In this document: piece by piece, positions 17,387 to 26,628 of the stretch
How the letters are laid out: the number at the start of each line of letters is the position of its first letter
Numbering within the stretch: position 1 is the stretch's first letter
Origin: Methylophilaceae bacterium 11
GTDB lineage: Bacteria; Pseudomonadota; Gammaproteobacteria; Burkholderiales; Methylophilaceae
NCBI GenBank assembly: GCA_000525025.1
Contig: JCKJ01000001.1
Coordinates: forward strand, 2,604,001 to 2,668,000
Reading direction: 5' to 3'
Length of the DNA: 64,000 bases
Translations under genes and position numbers: made by a program
The notes under the pieces: model-generated
The model's database searches: none
What the model was told of the DNA's origin: nothing
Seen by the model: the letters and a program-made list of their open reading frames with translations, nothing else

Positions 17387-18661
17387 ATGATCACATTTAG
17401 ACGCGTATTTTTTCTAGCATTATTGGGTTTGCTTGGCTGTGTAGTTGGCGTCATTGCTTGGTTGTGCAACCCTTTTGATAAAACCGCCTGGCGCGTACCG
17501 CTACACTTGCCCGTTGTTGGCGTGGTGCATTTACGTGCCTGGCCACTCATGCAATTAGGTACCTCAAGTACGGGCCGCAAATTGCTCAACCATACCCAAT
17601 GGCGCAGCAAACATGGCCTAGTCACAATAGAAAACCAAACTGGGCCGGAGAAAGCAGGGCAAGTCCAGCTGCGCTGTGAAACCTGTCTGTTTACTATCAA
17701 AGAATTGAGTTCAAAAGCCATTGTGTTTGATGCAGTCAACCTCACGATTGATCATGTGAATGACCACTTTACTGGCACGCTAGAAATGACGAGCGATCAA
17801 ACCTCCATTCGCGTGTTATATAGCGCACATGCGCAGATGCAAGGCATTGATTTAGAGTGGTCATTGCCCACCACGGCCATTGCAGATTTGCTCATCCCAC
17901 TTAAAACACATTCTGTCACCATCCAAACCGCGCGCGTGACTGGTCATTTATCTGCGAATGGCACACTACACTGGCCTAGCAAACGCTGGAGCGCAAAGCC
18001 GGTGATTCAACACTTTGATGTCACCGGGCTAGGCACAGAAAAAATCCGTACCGCGAATATACAATTTACCTGCCCGCAGCCAAATGAGCGTGCCAGCAAT
18101 AATGAAGCCCCACCGCATATTTGGCTGGATAAAAAAAGAATGGGGCGCTGGTTGCCAATGGCGGTCATCATTGCAGAAGACGCACAGTTTATGCATCACC
18201 ACGGCTATGATTTTGAGACATTGAGTTATCTACTTGCACAGGAAAACCCCAACAAGCAACTGGGTGGCAGTACGATTAGCCAACAGCTGGCCAAGTACCT
18301 ATTTACCGGCGGCGAGCGCCAATGGAAACGCAAAATTGAAGAGCTGCTGTATGCGGTGGAAATGGAAAGTACCTTAGGTAAACAGCGGATCCTTAGCTTA
18401 TATCTGAATACCGTCGATTGGGGGCCTGGCATTTGTGGCGCAGCCGATGCAGCGCAATATTACTTTGCATTGCCCCCGCAAAAGCTCTCCCGCACACAAG
18501 CGGCATGGCTAGCAGGTATTATCAGAAACCCTCACCGCGCTTGGCAGGAACAGTATTTAGCAAACAATCCCGATATGAAAAGAATCGCATCTATCACACG
18601 TTTTATGTCGACCAAAAGCAAGCAAGCACCAACCAAACTAGCGTTTACTTACGCGCATTAA
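17387..18661 (+). CDS. GT51 peptidoglycan glycosyltransferase, exosortase-linked
   Basis: 424 residues. N-terminal membrane anchor (residues 3-27), an unusual ~200-residue beta-rich region, then a monofunctional GT51 domain (about 245-400): catalytic EDAQFMHHHG (E264), GGSTISQQLAK, RKIEELLYAVEMES and LYLNTVDWGPGICGAADAAQYYF. It polymerises lipid II glycan strands, but has no transpeptidase domain. MtgA is normally ~240 residues and lacks the large N-terminal region. Being in the exosortase operon (20 bases after the previous gene) suggests that the anchoring of the VIT-VWA protein is tied to peptidoglycan synthesis; this is inference. Confidence 0.87.
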   Translation: MITFRRVFFLALLGLLGCVVGVIAWLCNPFDKTAWRVPLHLPVVGVVHLRAWPLMQLGTSSTGRKLLNHTQWRSKHGLVTIENQTGPEKAGQVQLRCETCLFTIKELSSKAIVFDAVNLTIDHVNDHFTGTLEMTSDQTSIRVLYSAHAQMQGIDLEWSLPTTAIADLLIPLKTHSVTIQTARVTGHLSANGTLHWPSKRWSAKPVIQHFDVTGLGTEKIRTANIQFTCPQPNERASNNEAPPHIWLDKKRMGRWLPMAVIIAEDAQFMHHHGYDFETLSYLLAQENPNKQLGGSTISQQLAKYLFTGGERQWKRKIEELLYAVEMESTLGKQRILSLYLNTVDWGPGICGAADAAQYYFALPPQKLSRTQAAWLAGIIRNPHRAWQEQYLANNPDMKRIASITRFMSTKSKQAPTKLAFTYAH

Positions 18662-18747
18662 AGAACAACCTGAAACTTTAAGTTAATTTGGTCATCAAGT
18701 ATCATGGGGCTCAACCTCGTTTCAACACAATAATATTGGAGAATTGC

Positions 18748-19182
18748 ATGCACGTATCTTTTGAAGAAGCACAACAAATTGTCGATAGCGCAGTAAAAAA
18801 ATCCGTCGAGCTTGGCGTAAAAATGTGTATCGCCGTACTGGATTCAGGCGGCAACATCAAAGCGTTTGCACGCATGGATGACGCTTGGGTAGGCAGCAGC
18901 GACATTGCCATTAAAAAAGCAAAAACGGCTTGTTACTTTGCCATGCCCTCTGGCGAAATCGGCAAACTCTCTGTGCCCGGCTCACCGCTTTACGGTATCG
19001 AGCACTCTAACGATGGCTTAATTACTTTCCCGGGTGGCGTGCCTATTGTGGATAAAGAAGGCAACTTGATTGGGGCTGTGGGCGTAAGCGGTGATACGGT
19101 AGAAAATGACCATATTGTGGCAGTGGCTGGCGCTACACGCTGTGGTGAATGCGATATGCCTAAACACCCTTGGAGAACCTAA
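18748..19182 (+). CDS. GlcG/HbpS family heme-binding protein
   Basis: 144 residues from the ATG at 18748, which follows TTGGAGA with good spacing; a longer frame from 18688 has no site. Family pattern: [20 protein letters not shown], the domain core [34 protein letters not shown], and [22 protein letters not shown]. Members of this family bind heme, or are linked to glycolate/propanediol operons with unclear function. The C-terminus has a CGEC pair. It follows the exosortase operon at 86 bases and has its own strong terminator, so it is probably a separate unit. Confidence 0.88.
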   Translation: MHVSFEEAQQIVDSAVKKSVELGVKMCIAVLDSGGNIKAFARMDDAWVGSSDIAIKKAKTACYFAMPSGEIGKLSVPGSPLYGIEHSNDGLITFPGGVPIVDKEGNLIGAVGVSGDTVENDHIVAVAGATRCGECDMPKHPWRT

Positions 19183-19200
19183 TAAAAGTTAAGTTGTTGT

Positions 19201-19235
19201 AATTAAATAAGCCAGCTGAGCTGGCTTATTTAATT
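19201..19235. terminator. Bidirectional terminator after the heme-binding protein gene
   Basis: Perfect 16-base inverted repeat (19201-19216 and 19220-19235) with loop TGA; GC-rich core GCCAGC/GCTGGC and A/T outer arms. Confidence 0.88.
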
Positions 19236-19375
19236 AGACCCGAGCCCTATCTGCTTCACCAAGTTTAGATAATCGAGGTAGACCAATCAGAGGTTTTTGG
19301 CTTGAATTATTCAATAGGGTCATATGTAATTGTTTGTTAAAATAAGCACATTACACAAAACGCGTTAGCCTAATT

Positions 19376-20635
19376 TTGACCACAATTAAACTCAGCAAAA
19401 CACCCATCAACACGCCATCTACTGGTAAAGCGCCCGTGCGCCGCGCAGACCCGACTAAACGCGATAGAACCAAAGCGCCGCCAAAGCCAGTGATTCGGTC
19501 AGACAATGCAGAGGAAACGCCTCGCAGCAACACTGCAAAAGCACCGGCTAATAAGCCAGCACGTGACAGCAAGCCAAACAACAGAACCACGCCATACAGC
19601 AGCAACAAAGCACCTAGTACAGCCAAACCAGACAGCGCACGCCAACGTAATCACAGACATGACGGTAGCTTGCGTGAGGATAGTCAAGCCCGCCCAGCGC
19701 GAAGCCAAGAAAGCACTGAAGCCAGACCAGCAAGATCCCCCAATGTAGACACACGCACCACACCGCGCGGAAGCCGTGAAGAACCGCAATATCGCCAAGC
19801 GCCACGCCGTGGCGGCAAGGCGCGCGATGGATATGATGCCAATGCACCTACTTACGGCGCGGCGGCCAAGGCAGCTTATAAACCTGCCGCAAGTACTGTA
19901 AGTGACGACTTACCGCGCTTATCTAAGCTCATGGCAGAACGTGGTTTATGTTCCCGTCGTGAAGCCGATGAGTGGATTGTGAACGGCTGGGTGAAAGTCA
20001 ACGGTGAGATTATTGAAACACTAGGCACCCGTGTGGCGCCCGATGTTGAAATTGTGATCAGCGGCTACGCCAAAGAGCATCAAGCAGAAAACGTCACTAT
20101 TTTGCTGCATAAGCCAGTGGGCTATGTAAGTGGTCAGGCAGAAGATGACTATGAGCCAGCCATTGTATTGGTACACCCGGAAAATCAATGGGAAGAAGAC
20201 ACTACCCAAAAAACTTTTCAACGTGGTTTTTTAAAAGGCCTTGCACCAGCTGGCCGTTTGGATATTGATTCCACCGGCTTGTTAGTACTTACGCAAGATG
20301 GCCGTGTAGCACGTCATTTGATTGGTGAAGACTCCACTGTAGAAAAAGAATATCTGGTACGCGTAGAAGGCGAATTAAGTCACGATGGTTTAACAAAACT
20401 TAACTATGGTTTAAGTTTAGACGGCGTTAAACTCAAGCCCGCAAAAGTCTCTTGGCAAAATGAAGATCAATTACGCTTTGTGCTAAGAGAAGGCAAAAAA
20501 AGACAGATCAGACGCATGTGCGAAATGGTCGGCCTAAAAGTGGTCGGGCTCAAACGTATTCGCATCGGCAGCGTCACACTTGGCAAGCTGCCTGTGGGTG
20601 AGTGGCGATACTTGCGTCCGGATGAACGTTTTTAG
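19376..20635 (+). CDS. 23S rRNA pseudouridine synthase, RluB/RluF type, with long basic extension
   Basis: 419 residues with a TTG start at 19376. Residues 1 to about 178 are low-complexity and rich in Lys, Arg, Pro, Ser and Thr (disordered). Then an S4 RNA-binding domain (LPRLSKLMAERGLCSRREADEWI, about 182-240) and the RsuA-type catalytic domain with AGRLDIDSTGLLVLTQDG (catalytic Asp in GRLD) and GKKRQIRRMCEMVGLKVVGL. Isomerises a uridine in 23S rRNA; RluB and RluF are hard to separate by eye, though the ending LPVGEWRYL is RluF-like. The extension is about 140 residues longer than in E. coli enzymes. No clear SD site, so the true start is uncertain. Confidence 0.85.
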   Translation: MTTIKLSKTPINTPSTGKAPVRRADPTKRDRTKAPPKPVIRSDNAEETPRSNTAKAPANKPARDSKPNNRTTPYSSNKAPSTAKPDSARQRNHRHDGSLREDSQARPARSQESTEARPARSPNVDTRTTPRGSREEPQYRQAPRRGGKARDGYDANAPTYGAAAKAAYKPAASTVSDDLPRLSKLMAERGLCSRREADEWIVNGWVKVNGEIIETLGTRVAPDVEIVISGYAKEHQAENVTILLHKPVGYVSGQAEDDYEPAIVLVHPENQWEEDTTQKTFQRGFLKGLAPAGRLDIDSTGLLVLTQDGRVARHLIGEDSTVEKEYLVRVEGELSHDGLTKLNYGLSLDGVKLKPAKVSWQNEDQLRFVLREGKKRQIRRMCEMVGLKVVGLKRIRIGSVTLGKLPVGEWRYLRPDERF

Positions 20636-20666
20636 CGATTACTACATTTAACCTTGAGGATATAAC

Positions 20667-21056
20667 ATGGGATTATTAGATAGCTTAGCAGGTGGCATGC
20701 TGGAAAAAATGATGGGAGAAAAAGGCGCCATGGCACAAGTGGCGATGGACATGCTCAACCAGCATGGAGGATTAAGTGGCGTATTAGACAAATTTAAAGA
20801 AAGTGGCTTGGCTGAGCAAGCGGCTTCTTGGGTAGGCAAAGGCGAGAACTTGCCGATTTCTGCTGAGCAAATTGCCAGCGTATTGGGCAATGGTCAACTT
20901 GCCGAGATGGCAGCAAAATTTGGCATTGATACCAATACATTAAGCGCACAAATTGCGGAACAATTACCCACGATTGTGGACAAACTCACGCCGGACGGTG
21001 AAGTGCCGACAGACTCAGGCAACTTGCTCAAGACAGTATTGGGCATGCTAAAGTAA
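20667..21056 (+). CDS. YidB family (DUF937) protein
   Basis: 129 residues beginning MGLLDSLAGGMLEKMMG, a DUF937/YidB pattern, with SAEQIASVLGNGQLAEMAAKFG and ending in GNLLKTVLGMLK. TTGAGGA precedes the ATG. Function in the family is unknown; homologues are small alpha-helical proteins. 31 bases after the pseudouridine synthase stop and ended by a terminator. Confidence 0.87.
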   Translation: MGLLDSLAGGMLEKMMGEKGAMAQVAMDMLNQHGGLSGVLDKFKESGLAEQAASWVGKGENLPISAEQIASVLGNGQLAEMAAKFGIDTNTLSAQIAEQLPTIVDKLTPDGEVPTDSGNLLKTVLGMLK

Positions 21057-21074
21057 GCATTGTTAAGCATTCGC

Positions 21075-21096
21075 AAGGGGCTAGCAGCCCCTTTAT
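21075..21096 (+). terminator. Rho-independent terminator after the DUF937 gene
   Basis: AAGGGGCT (21075-21082), loop AGC, AGCCCCTT (21086-21093), followed by TTATT. Confidence 0.85.
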
Positions 21097-21130
21097 TCAT
21101 TTGTTAACCGTTAACATTTTCTAAGGCAAC

Positions 21131-21958
21131 ATGGACATACTTTTACTCCTTAAAGCTGCCATCATGGGCATTGTAGAAGGCGCAACTGAATTTTTGCCCA
21201 TTTCTAGTACCGGCCACCTGATTTTGGCGGGCGATTTACTCAACTTTATGGATCACGACAAACGCAGTGTATTTGAAATTGCGATTCAACTTGGCGCGAT
21301 TTTAGCGGTGGTATGGGAATATCGTCAGCGTTTTGTCAGCACATTTGCGGGGATCGGTCGTGACCCGATTGCCAACCAGTTAATCATCAATTTAGCCATT
21401 GCATTTTTGCCGCTGGCCATATTAGGCTTATCGTTTGGCGATAAGATTAAAGCCGCATTATTTAAACCGGTGCCGGTTGCCATTGCATTTATTGTGGGCG
21501 CACTGATTATTTTATGGGCAGAAAAACGTGAGCATACGGTGACCATTGAAACGGTCGACGAGATCAAGCCAATCGACGCATTAAAGCTGGGCTTGGCACA
21601 AGCGGTTGCATTAATTCCTGGTATGTCGCGCTCCGGTTCTACCATTATCGGCGGGCTATTTTTTGGGTTATCCCGCAAAGCAGCGGCTGAATTTTCTTTC
21701 TTTCTCGCAGTCCCAACCTTAGGTATCGCTTCCATTTACTCGATGTACAAAGACCGTGCATTATTAAGCATGGATGATATGGGCGCATGGATAGTGGGGC
21801 TTATTTTTGCGTTTATCAGCGCCATGATTGCGGTGCGTGCACTGATTCGCTATGTGAGCCATCACGACTTTACGATTTTTGCATGGTATCGCATCGCATT
21901 TGGTGTGATTGTGTTGGTGACTGCCTATACAGGATTAGTCGACTGGACAGTACAATAG
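21131..21958 (+). CDS. uppP: Undecaprenyl-diphosphate phosphatase UppP (BacA)
   Basis: 275 residues, polytopic. Family hallmarks: the catalytic loop GIVEGATEFLPISSTGHLIL near the N-terminus and PGMSRSGSTIIGGLFFGLSRKAAAEFSF in the second repeat. Dephosphorylates undecaprenyl diphosphate to recycle the lipid carrier for peptidoglycan and other envelope polymers, and gives bacitracin resistance. Followed 26 bases later by an AsmA-family gene, another envelope protein. Length is typical. Confidence 0.96.
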   Translation: MDILLLLKAAIMGIVEGATEFLPISSTGHLILAGDLLNFMDHDKRSVFEIAIQLGAILAVVWEYRQRFVSTFAGIGRDPIANQLIINLAIAFLPLAILGLSFGDKIKAALFKPVPVAIAFIVGALIILWAEKREHTVTIETVDEIKPIDALKLGLAQAVALIPGMSRSGSTIIGGLFFGLSRKAAAEFSFFLAVPTLGIASIYSMYKDRALLSMDDMGAWIVGLIFAFISAMIAVRALIRYVSHHDFTIFAWYRIAFGVIVLVTAYTGLVDWTVQ

Positions 21959-21984
21959 TGTTTAGCCCATTTTAGGGGGATACA

Positions 21985-24900
21985 ATGAATAAATATTTAA
22001 AAATAGGGCTGATAGGGCTAGGCAGCATTGTCGGCCTGATGCTATTGCTTGCGGTGTACTTTGCGCTGACATTTAACCCCAACGATTACAAACAGCAAAT
22101 CATTGATTTGGTAAAAGAAAAAAAAGAACGCACCCTGACCATTGAGGGCGATATCAAACTCTCTTTTTGGCCAAAAATTGGTGCAGATTTAGGCAAAATT
22201 GCGATTTCTGAACACAAGGGCAGCGCAGAGTTTGCTTCTGTGAACAGCGCAAAAGTAGCGTTGGCCGTACTGCCGCTACTCAAAAAAGAGCTGGTGGTCG
22301 ATACCGTGTATGTGGATGGTGCCAAAGCCAACATTATCAAATATAAAGATGGCACCACCAACTTTGACGATTTGCTGAGCAAAGACGAAGAAGAGTCTAC
22401 CGAGATTAAATTTGATGTACAGGGCGTCAAGGTCACTAACTCCGCCGTGCAATATAAAAATGAAAGCACAGGCGCAAGCTACGCCATCAATCAATTCAAC
22501 TTGACCTCTGGTCGCATTGCCTTGGCAGAGCCGATGGATATCGCCACCGACTTTAAAGTGAATGCTAACCAACCTGTGGTGGCCGCAAATGTAAAGGTCA
22601 AAGGCGTGTTTTTGGTGGATCCGGAAACCAAACATTTTAAAGTGTCTGGCTTAGATACCTTAATTACCGGTGATATGTTCAATGGCAAAAATGTAGAAGT
22701 GAAAGCCAGTGGCGATGTAGATGCCAAGCCGGAGAAGCTTGAATTTTTAGTTGATAGCTTGAAGCTTGCAGCAGCAGGCAATTTTGACGGCGCACAACAA
22801 ACGGTTGAACTCAACGCGCCTGCGCTCAGCATTTTAAAAGATCAAGTCAGCACCAAAAAAATCACGATCAATGTCACACAGCAAAAAACCGATGCCAATT
22901 TAAAACTGAACATGGTGTTGGCAGACATGAAAGGCTCGCCTAAAGCCTTACAAAGCAGCGGCATTAGCGGTGACTTGAATATGACGCAAGGTAAACGTGT
23001 GGTCACTGGACAGTTTTCATCGCCCTTCAATGGCAATATCGATGCTTTGATTTTTGATATCCCCAAACTGGTGGGCAAGCTCAATATTCAAGACCCAAGT
23101 TTGCCCAATGGTGGGATCCAAGGTACGTTTAATTTGGGCGCGCATGCGGATATTAAACAAGAAAAAGCAGACAGCACATTTAGCTTAAATGTGGCAGAAA
23201 CCAAGCTTAACGGCAATGTAGACGTAGCGGGTTTTAAAACGCCAAATATCAAATTCAATGTCAGTGCAGATAAAATCAACCTCAATCAATTACTCGGCAA
23301 GGCTTCGGCTGCACCAGCCCCTGCTAGCAAAAAATCCGCCAGCAAGCAGCCTACCGATTTATCTGCGCTTAAATCCCTACATGTGGATGGCAAGCTCAAT
23401 ATTGGCAGCATTATTTACGACCCATACCGCGTGACTGGGCTAAACGTAGGCATTAAAGCCGATGGACAAAAACTGTCACTCACAGGGCTAGATGTCAAAG
23501 TGGATGACAGCCGCATCAAAGGCAATTTTGCCATCAGCCAATTTAACAAGCCGCTGTACACCTTTGATATTGATGTAGACCAAGTGGATTTGGATAGATA
23601 TGTCGGCGCTTCTACAGGCGATGCTAAACCAGCCAAAACCAGCACTGAGCCAGCCAAACCATTAGATCTATCTGCGCTGAAAGCATTGAACGCAGATGGC
23701 AGCATTCGGGTTGGACAATTGAAATATGGCAAAACCAAAGCCAGCAATATCAACATCAAACTCAATGCCAATGGGGAGAAATTAAGTTTAAACCCACTCA
23801 GTGCCAAAGTGGATGACAGCCAAATTAACGCCAGCTTGGGTGTGACACAGTTTAGCCAGCCAGCATTTAGTTTTAATGTGAATATCGATAAGTTGGATGC
23901 AGACCGCTATATCACCAAAAGCGAACCAAGCGCCGCCCCCAAAACCACGCAGGCCAGCGCAGAGACGCCGATTGATCTGAGTGCTTTAAAAAAGTTTAAC
24001 GCCTCTGGCGAGGCCAAAATTGGCTGGCTAAAAATCGCCAACGTCAAAACCGAGAACGTGAATATTGGCCTGAACGCACAAAATGGTGTGGTTAACGTAT
24101 CGCCATTTGCAGCCAATTTATACCAAGGCAGCATGAGTGGTGCGCTGAAAGTGGATGCACGCGCCACGCCTGTGATCACATTCAAGCAGGCCATGAAAAA
24201 CATTTCCGTAGGGCCGCTACTGGTTGATGCAATCAACAATGACATGCTGGCGGGCAAGGGCTCAGTAGATATAGATGTAACTACACAAGGCAACACAGTG
24301 TCTGCACTCAAAAAAGCTTTGGCTGGCAATGCCGCACTTAACCTAGCGGATGGCGCTGTGAAAGGTATTGATATTGCCGGCACATTACGCGACATGAAAA
24401 ACAAATTGAATGTATTAAAATCCAAAGATGCACTGGCCAGCGATAAAACCAAAAAGACCGACTTTAGCGAGTTGACCGCCACTTTTACCATTAAAAATGG
24501 CGTGGCTCACAATGAAGACCTAGAGATGAAGGCGCCAATACTGCGTTTAGCCAAAGGCGACAGCAAAGGCGATATCGACATTGGCAATGAAAAAATCAAC
24601 TACCTAGCCAAACCCACAGTGGTTAAATCCTTAAAAGGACAGGGCGGCGCAGATCTTGACCAATTGAGCGGTTTATCTATTCCGGTAAAAATTACCGGCA
24701 CCTTTGCTAGCCCACAATTTGGGATGGATTTTGCCGCGATTGGCGCGGCCATTGCTAAATCCAGCTTGCTAGATAAAGTTGGGGGCGAAAAAGGGGCTGC
24801 GGTGAAAGAGTTGCTAGGTAACGAGAATAAAGCCGATGCCTTGAAAAACATTTTAGGTGGCAGTAAAAAATCTACTGCCCCTGATGCAGACAAAGGGAAT

Positions 24901-25011
24901 GCTGCCTCTAGCACAGAAGGTGCGCCTGCTGACGCAGCACCAGCAGAGAAACCTAAATCACTCAAAGAACAGGCAAAAGAAGAAGCCTTGAAAAAACTGC
25001 TCAAGTTTTAG
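21985..25011 (+). CDS. AsmA family envelope protein
   Basis: 1008 residues: N-terminal membrane helix (about 5-27), AsmA N-terminal domain (FNPNDYKQQIIDLVKEKKERTLTIEGDIKLSFWPKIG), long beta-strand repeats, and the conserved C-terminal AsmA region (LRDMKNKLNVLKSKD, LSGLSIPVKITGTFASPQFGMDF). Between about residues 455 and 740 three ~100-residue modules repeat, each starting DLSALK and carrying VDDSxI. The Ala/Lys-rich tail is disordered. AsmA-like proteins span the periplasm as bridges for phospholipid transport to the outer membrane, with TamB and YhdP as relatives. GGGGG precedes the ATG. Adjacent to uppP. Confidence 0.92.
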   Translation: MNKYLKIGLIGLGSIVGLMLLLAVYFALTFNPNDYKQQIIDLVKEKKERTLTIEGDIKLSFWPKIGADLGKIAISEHKGSAEFASVNSAKVALAVLPLLKKELVVDTVYVDGAKANIIKYKDGTTNFDDLLSKDEEESTEIKFDVQGVKVTNSAVQYKNESTGASYAINQFNLTSGRIALAEPMDIATDFKVNANQPVVAANVKVKGVFLVDPETKHFKVSGLDTLITGDMFNGKNVEVKASGDVDAKPEKLEFLVDSLKLAAAGNFDGAQQTVELNAPALSILKDQVSTKKITINVTQQKTDANLKLNMVLADMKGSPKALQSSGISGDLNMTQGKRVVTGQFSSPFNGNIDALIFDIPKLVGKLNIQDPSLPNGGIQGTFNLGAHADIKQEKADSTFSLNVAETKLNGNVDVAGFKTPNIKFNVSADKINLNQLLGKASAAPAPASKKSASKQPTDLSALKSLHVDGKLNIGSIIYDPYRVTGLNVGIKADGQKLSLTGLDVKVDDSRIKGNFAISQFNKPLYTFDIDVDQVDLDRYVGASTGDAKPAKTSTEPAKPLDLSALKALNADGSIRVGQLKYGKTKASNINIKLNANGEKLSLNPLSAKVDDSQINASLGVTQFSQPAFSFNVNIDKLDADRYITKSEPSAAPKTTQASAETPIDLSALKKFNASGEAKIGWLKIANVKTENVNIGLNAQNGVVNVSPFAANLYQGSMSGALKVDARATPVITFKQAMKNISVGPLLVDAINNDMLAGKGSVDIDVTTQGNTVSALKKALAGNAALNLADGAVKGIDIAGTLRDMKNKLNVLKSKDALASDKTKKTDFSELTATFTIKNGVAHNEDLEMKAPILRLAKGDSKGDIDIGNEKINYLAKPTVVKSLKGQGGADLDQLSGLSIPVKITGTFASPQFGMDFAAIGAAIAKSSLLDKVGGEKGAAVKELLGNENKADALKNILGGSKKSTAPDADKGNAASSTEGAPADAAPAEKPKSLKEQAKEEALKKLLKF

Positions 25012-25023
25012 CATTACCGTTAC

Positions 25024-25581
25024 ATGCCACAATTTCAAACGCTTCCTGCCAATCTACCTGCGCCTGTAGACGATGGTGCTTGCCGGCACCTGCTACACGC
25101 CACGCTGCCTGATGTGGCACTAGCATCTACACAAGGACCCGCTGTTAACTTATACAAGCTGACAGGCTGGTCTGTGATTTATGTTTACCCAATGACTGGG
25201 CAGCCAGATATAGCGCTACCGGATGGCTGGGATAGTATTCCCGGTGCCCGTGGCTGCACTCCACAATCCTGTGGATTTCGTGATCATTATGCAGAGCTAC
25301 AACAACTAGGTACCCACGTGTTTGGCTTGAGCACACAAACCAACACCTACCAAACTGAAGCCGCTACACGTTTGCACCTGCCTTTTGCATTGCTAAGCGA
25401 TCACCAGTTTGTCTTTGCCGAGGCGCTCCAACTACCAACGTTTGAAGTCGATCAGATGCGACTAACGAAGCGCGTCACTTTACTCGTGCTGAACGGCAGG
25501 ATTGAACATTATATTTACCCGGTCTTTCCACCAGACCAAAATGCAACGCAAGTGATGGATTGGCTGACACGCCATGTCTGA
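25024..25581 (+). CDS. Peroxiredoxin-like thiol peroxidase (AhpC/TSA family)
   Basis: 185 residues with the redoxin pattern PGARGCTPQSCGFRDHYAELQQLG; C78 is the likely peroxidatic Cys and C83 a close resolving Cys. FALLSDHQFVFAEALQLPTF and KRVTLLVLNGRIEHYIYPVFPP complete the fold. Reduces hydroperoxides using a thiol donor. No signal peptide, so cytoplasmic. The 3' end overlaps mutY by 8 bases, which couples an antioxidant enzyme to the repair of oxidised guanine mispairs. Confidence 0.88.
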   Translation: MPQFQTLPANLPAPVDDGACRHLLHATLPDVALASTQGPAVNLYKLTGWSVIYVYPMTGQPDIALPDGWDSIPGARGCTPQSCGFRDHYAELQQLGTHVFGLSTQTNTYQTEAATRLHLPFALLSDHQFVFAEALQLPTFEVDQMRLTKRVTLLVLNGRIEHYIYPVFPPDQNATQVMDWLTRHV

Positions 25582-26614
25582 TTTCGCACTGCGCATTATT
25601 GCTTGGCAAAAGCAGCATGGTCGCCATGACCTGCCTTGGCAGAACACGCATAACCCGTATGCCATTTGGGTGTCGGAAATCATGCTACAACAGACGCAAG
25701 TCGCTGCTGTGATTGGCTATTACCAGCGTTTTATGACGCGCTTTCCAACCATTCAAAGTTTAGCCGCCGCTGAACAAGAAGAAGTCATGCAGTACTGGAG
25801 CGGCTTGGGTTACTACTCTAGAGCACGCAATTTACATCACGCTGCACAAACCATTGTGGATGAATTTGCCGGCGAGTTCCCACAAGATTTTACAGCCATG
25901 CAATCACTCTCAGGCATTGGCCGCTCCACTGCAGCTGCTATTGCGGCATTTGCCTTTAACCAAGTACACACCATTTTAGATGGCAACGTAAAGCGCGTAT
26001 TGGCGCGTCACTTTGCGATTGAAGGCTGGCCTAGCGCACCTAAAATAGAAAAAGCCATGTGGGTGCTGGCAGAATCTTTGCTACCCAACGCTGGCATGGT
26101 GGCGTATACGCAAGGGTTGATGGACTTAGGTGCAACGCTATGTACCCGCAGCAAACCCACATGTAACGCATGCCCGCTGAATACTAGCTGCTTAGCATAT
26201 GCGCAACATCGCGTGCATCTACTACCCACACCTAAACCCAAAAAAATCAGCCCGCAAAAGTACACCACTATGCTCATTTTGCAACATGGCCAAGAGATTC
26301 TGCTCGAAAAAAGACCATCTAAAGGCATTTGGGGAGGCTTATGGAGCTTGCCTGAAATTGATATGCAAACCATTGCCACGGAAGCGGCGCAAGCCAATTT
26401 TGGACTGACGGTTGAGACGCAAGAGCCACTACCATTGCTACAGCATGCCTTTACGCATTTTAAGTTAGAAATTTTGCCCCAACCATTAGAGGTCTTAAGC
26501 AAATTACCCAACCCCAATATCCCTAATACCATTTGGCTCCCCATCGAAGATGCCATTGGTGCAGCAATCCCCACACCTGTCAGAAAAATTTTGATAAGCT
26601 TGCGTAAAGCTTAA
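25574..26614 (+). CDS. mutY: A/G-specific adenine glycosylase MutY
   Basis: 346 residues. Removes adenine mispaired with 8-oxoguanine. Seen: catalytic Glu in WVSEIMLQQTQV, helix-hairpin-helix LSGIGRSTAAAIAAFAF, catalytic Asp in TILDGNVKRVLARHF, the [4Fe-4S] motif C-x6-C-x2-C-x5-C (CTRSKPTCNACPLNTSC), and the C-terminal NUDIX-like domain that recognises 8-oxoG (GIWGGLWSLPEI). Overlaps the peroxiredoxin gene. Length is normal. Confidence 0.97.
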   Translation: MSDFALRIIAWQKQHGRHDLPWQNTHNPYAIWVSEIMLQQTQVAAVIGYYQRFMTRFPTIQSLAAAEQEEVMQYWSGLGYYSRARNLHHAAQTIVDEFAGEFPQDFTAMQSLSGIGRSTAAAIAAFAFNQVHTILDGNVKRVLARHFAIEGWPSAPKIEKAMWVLAESLLPNAGMVAYTQGLMDLGATLCTRSKPTCNACPLNTSCLAYAQHRVHLLPTPKPKKISPQKYTTMLILQHGQEILLEKRPSKGIWGGLWSLPEIDMQTIATEAAQANFGLTVETQEPLPLLQHAFTHFKLEILPQPLEVLSKLPNPNIPNTIWLPIEDAIGAAIPTPVRKILISLRKA

Positions 26615-26628
26615 CCACACACATCCAT

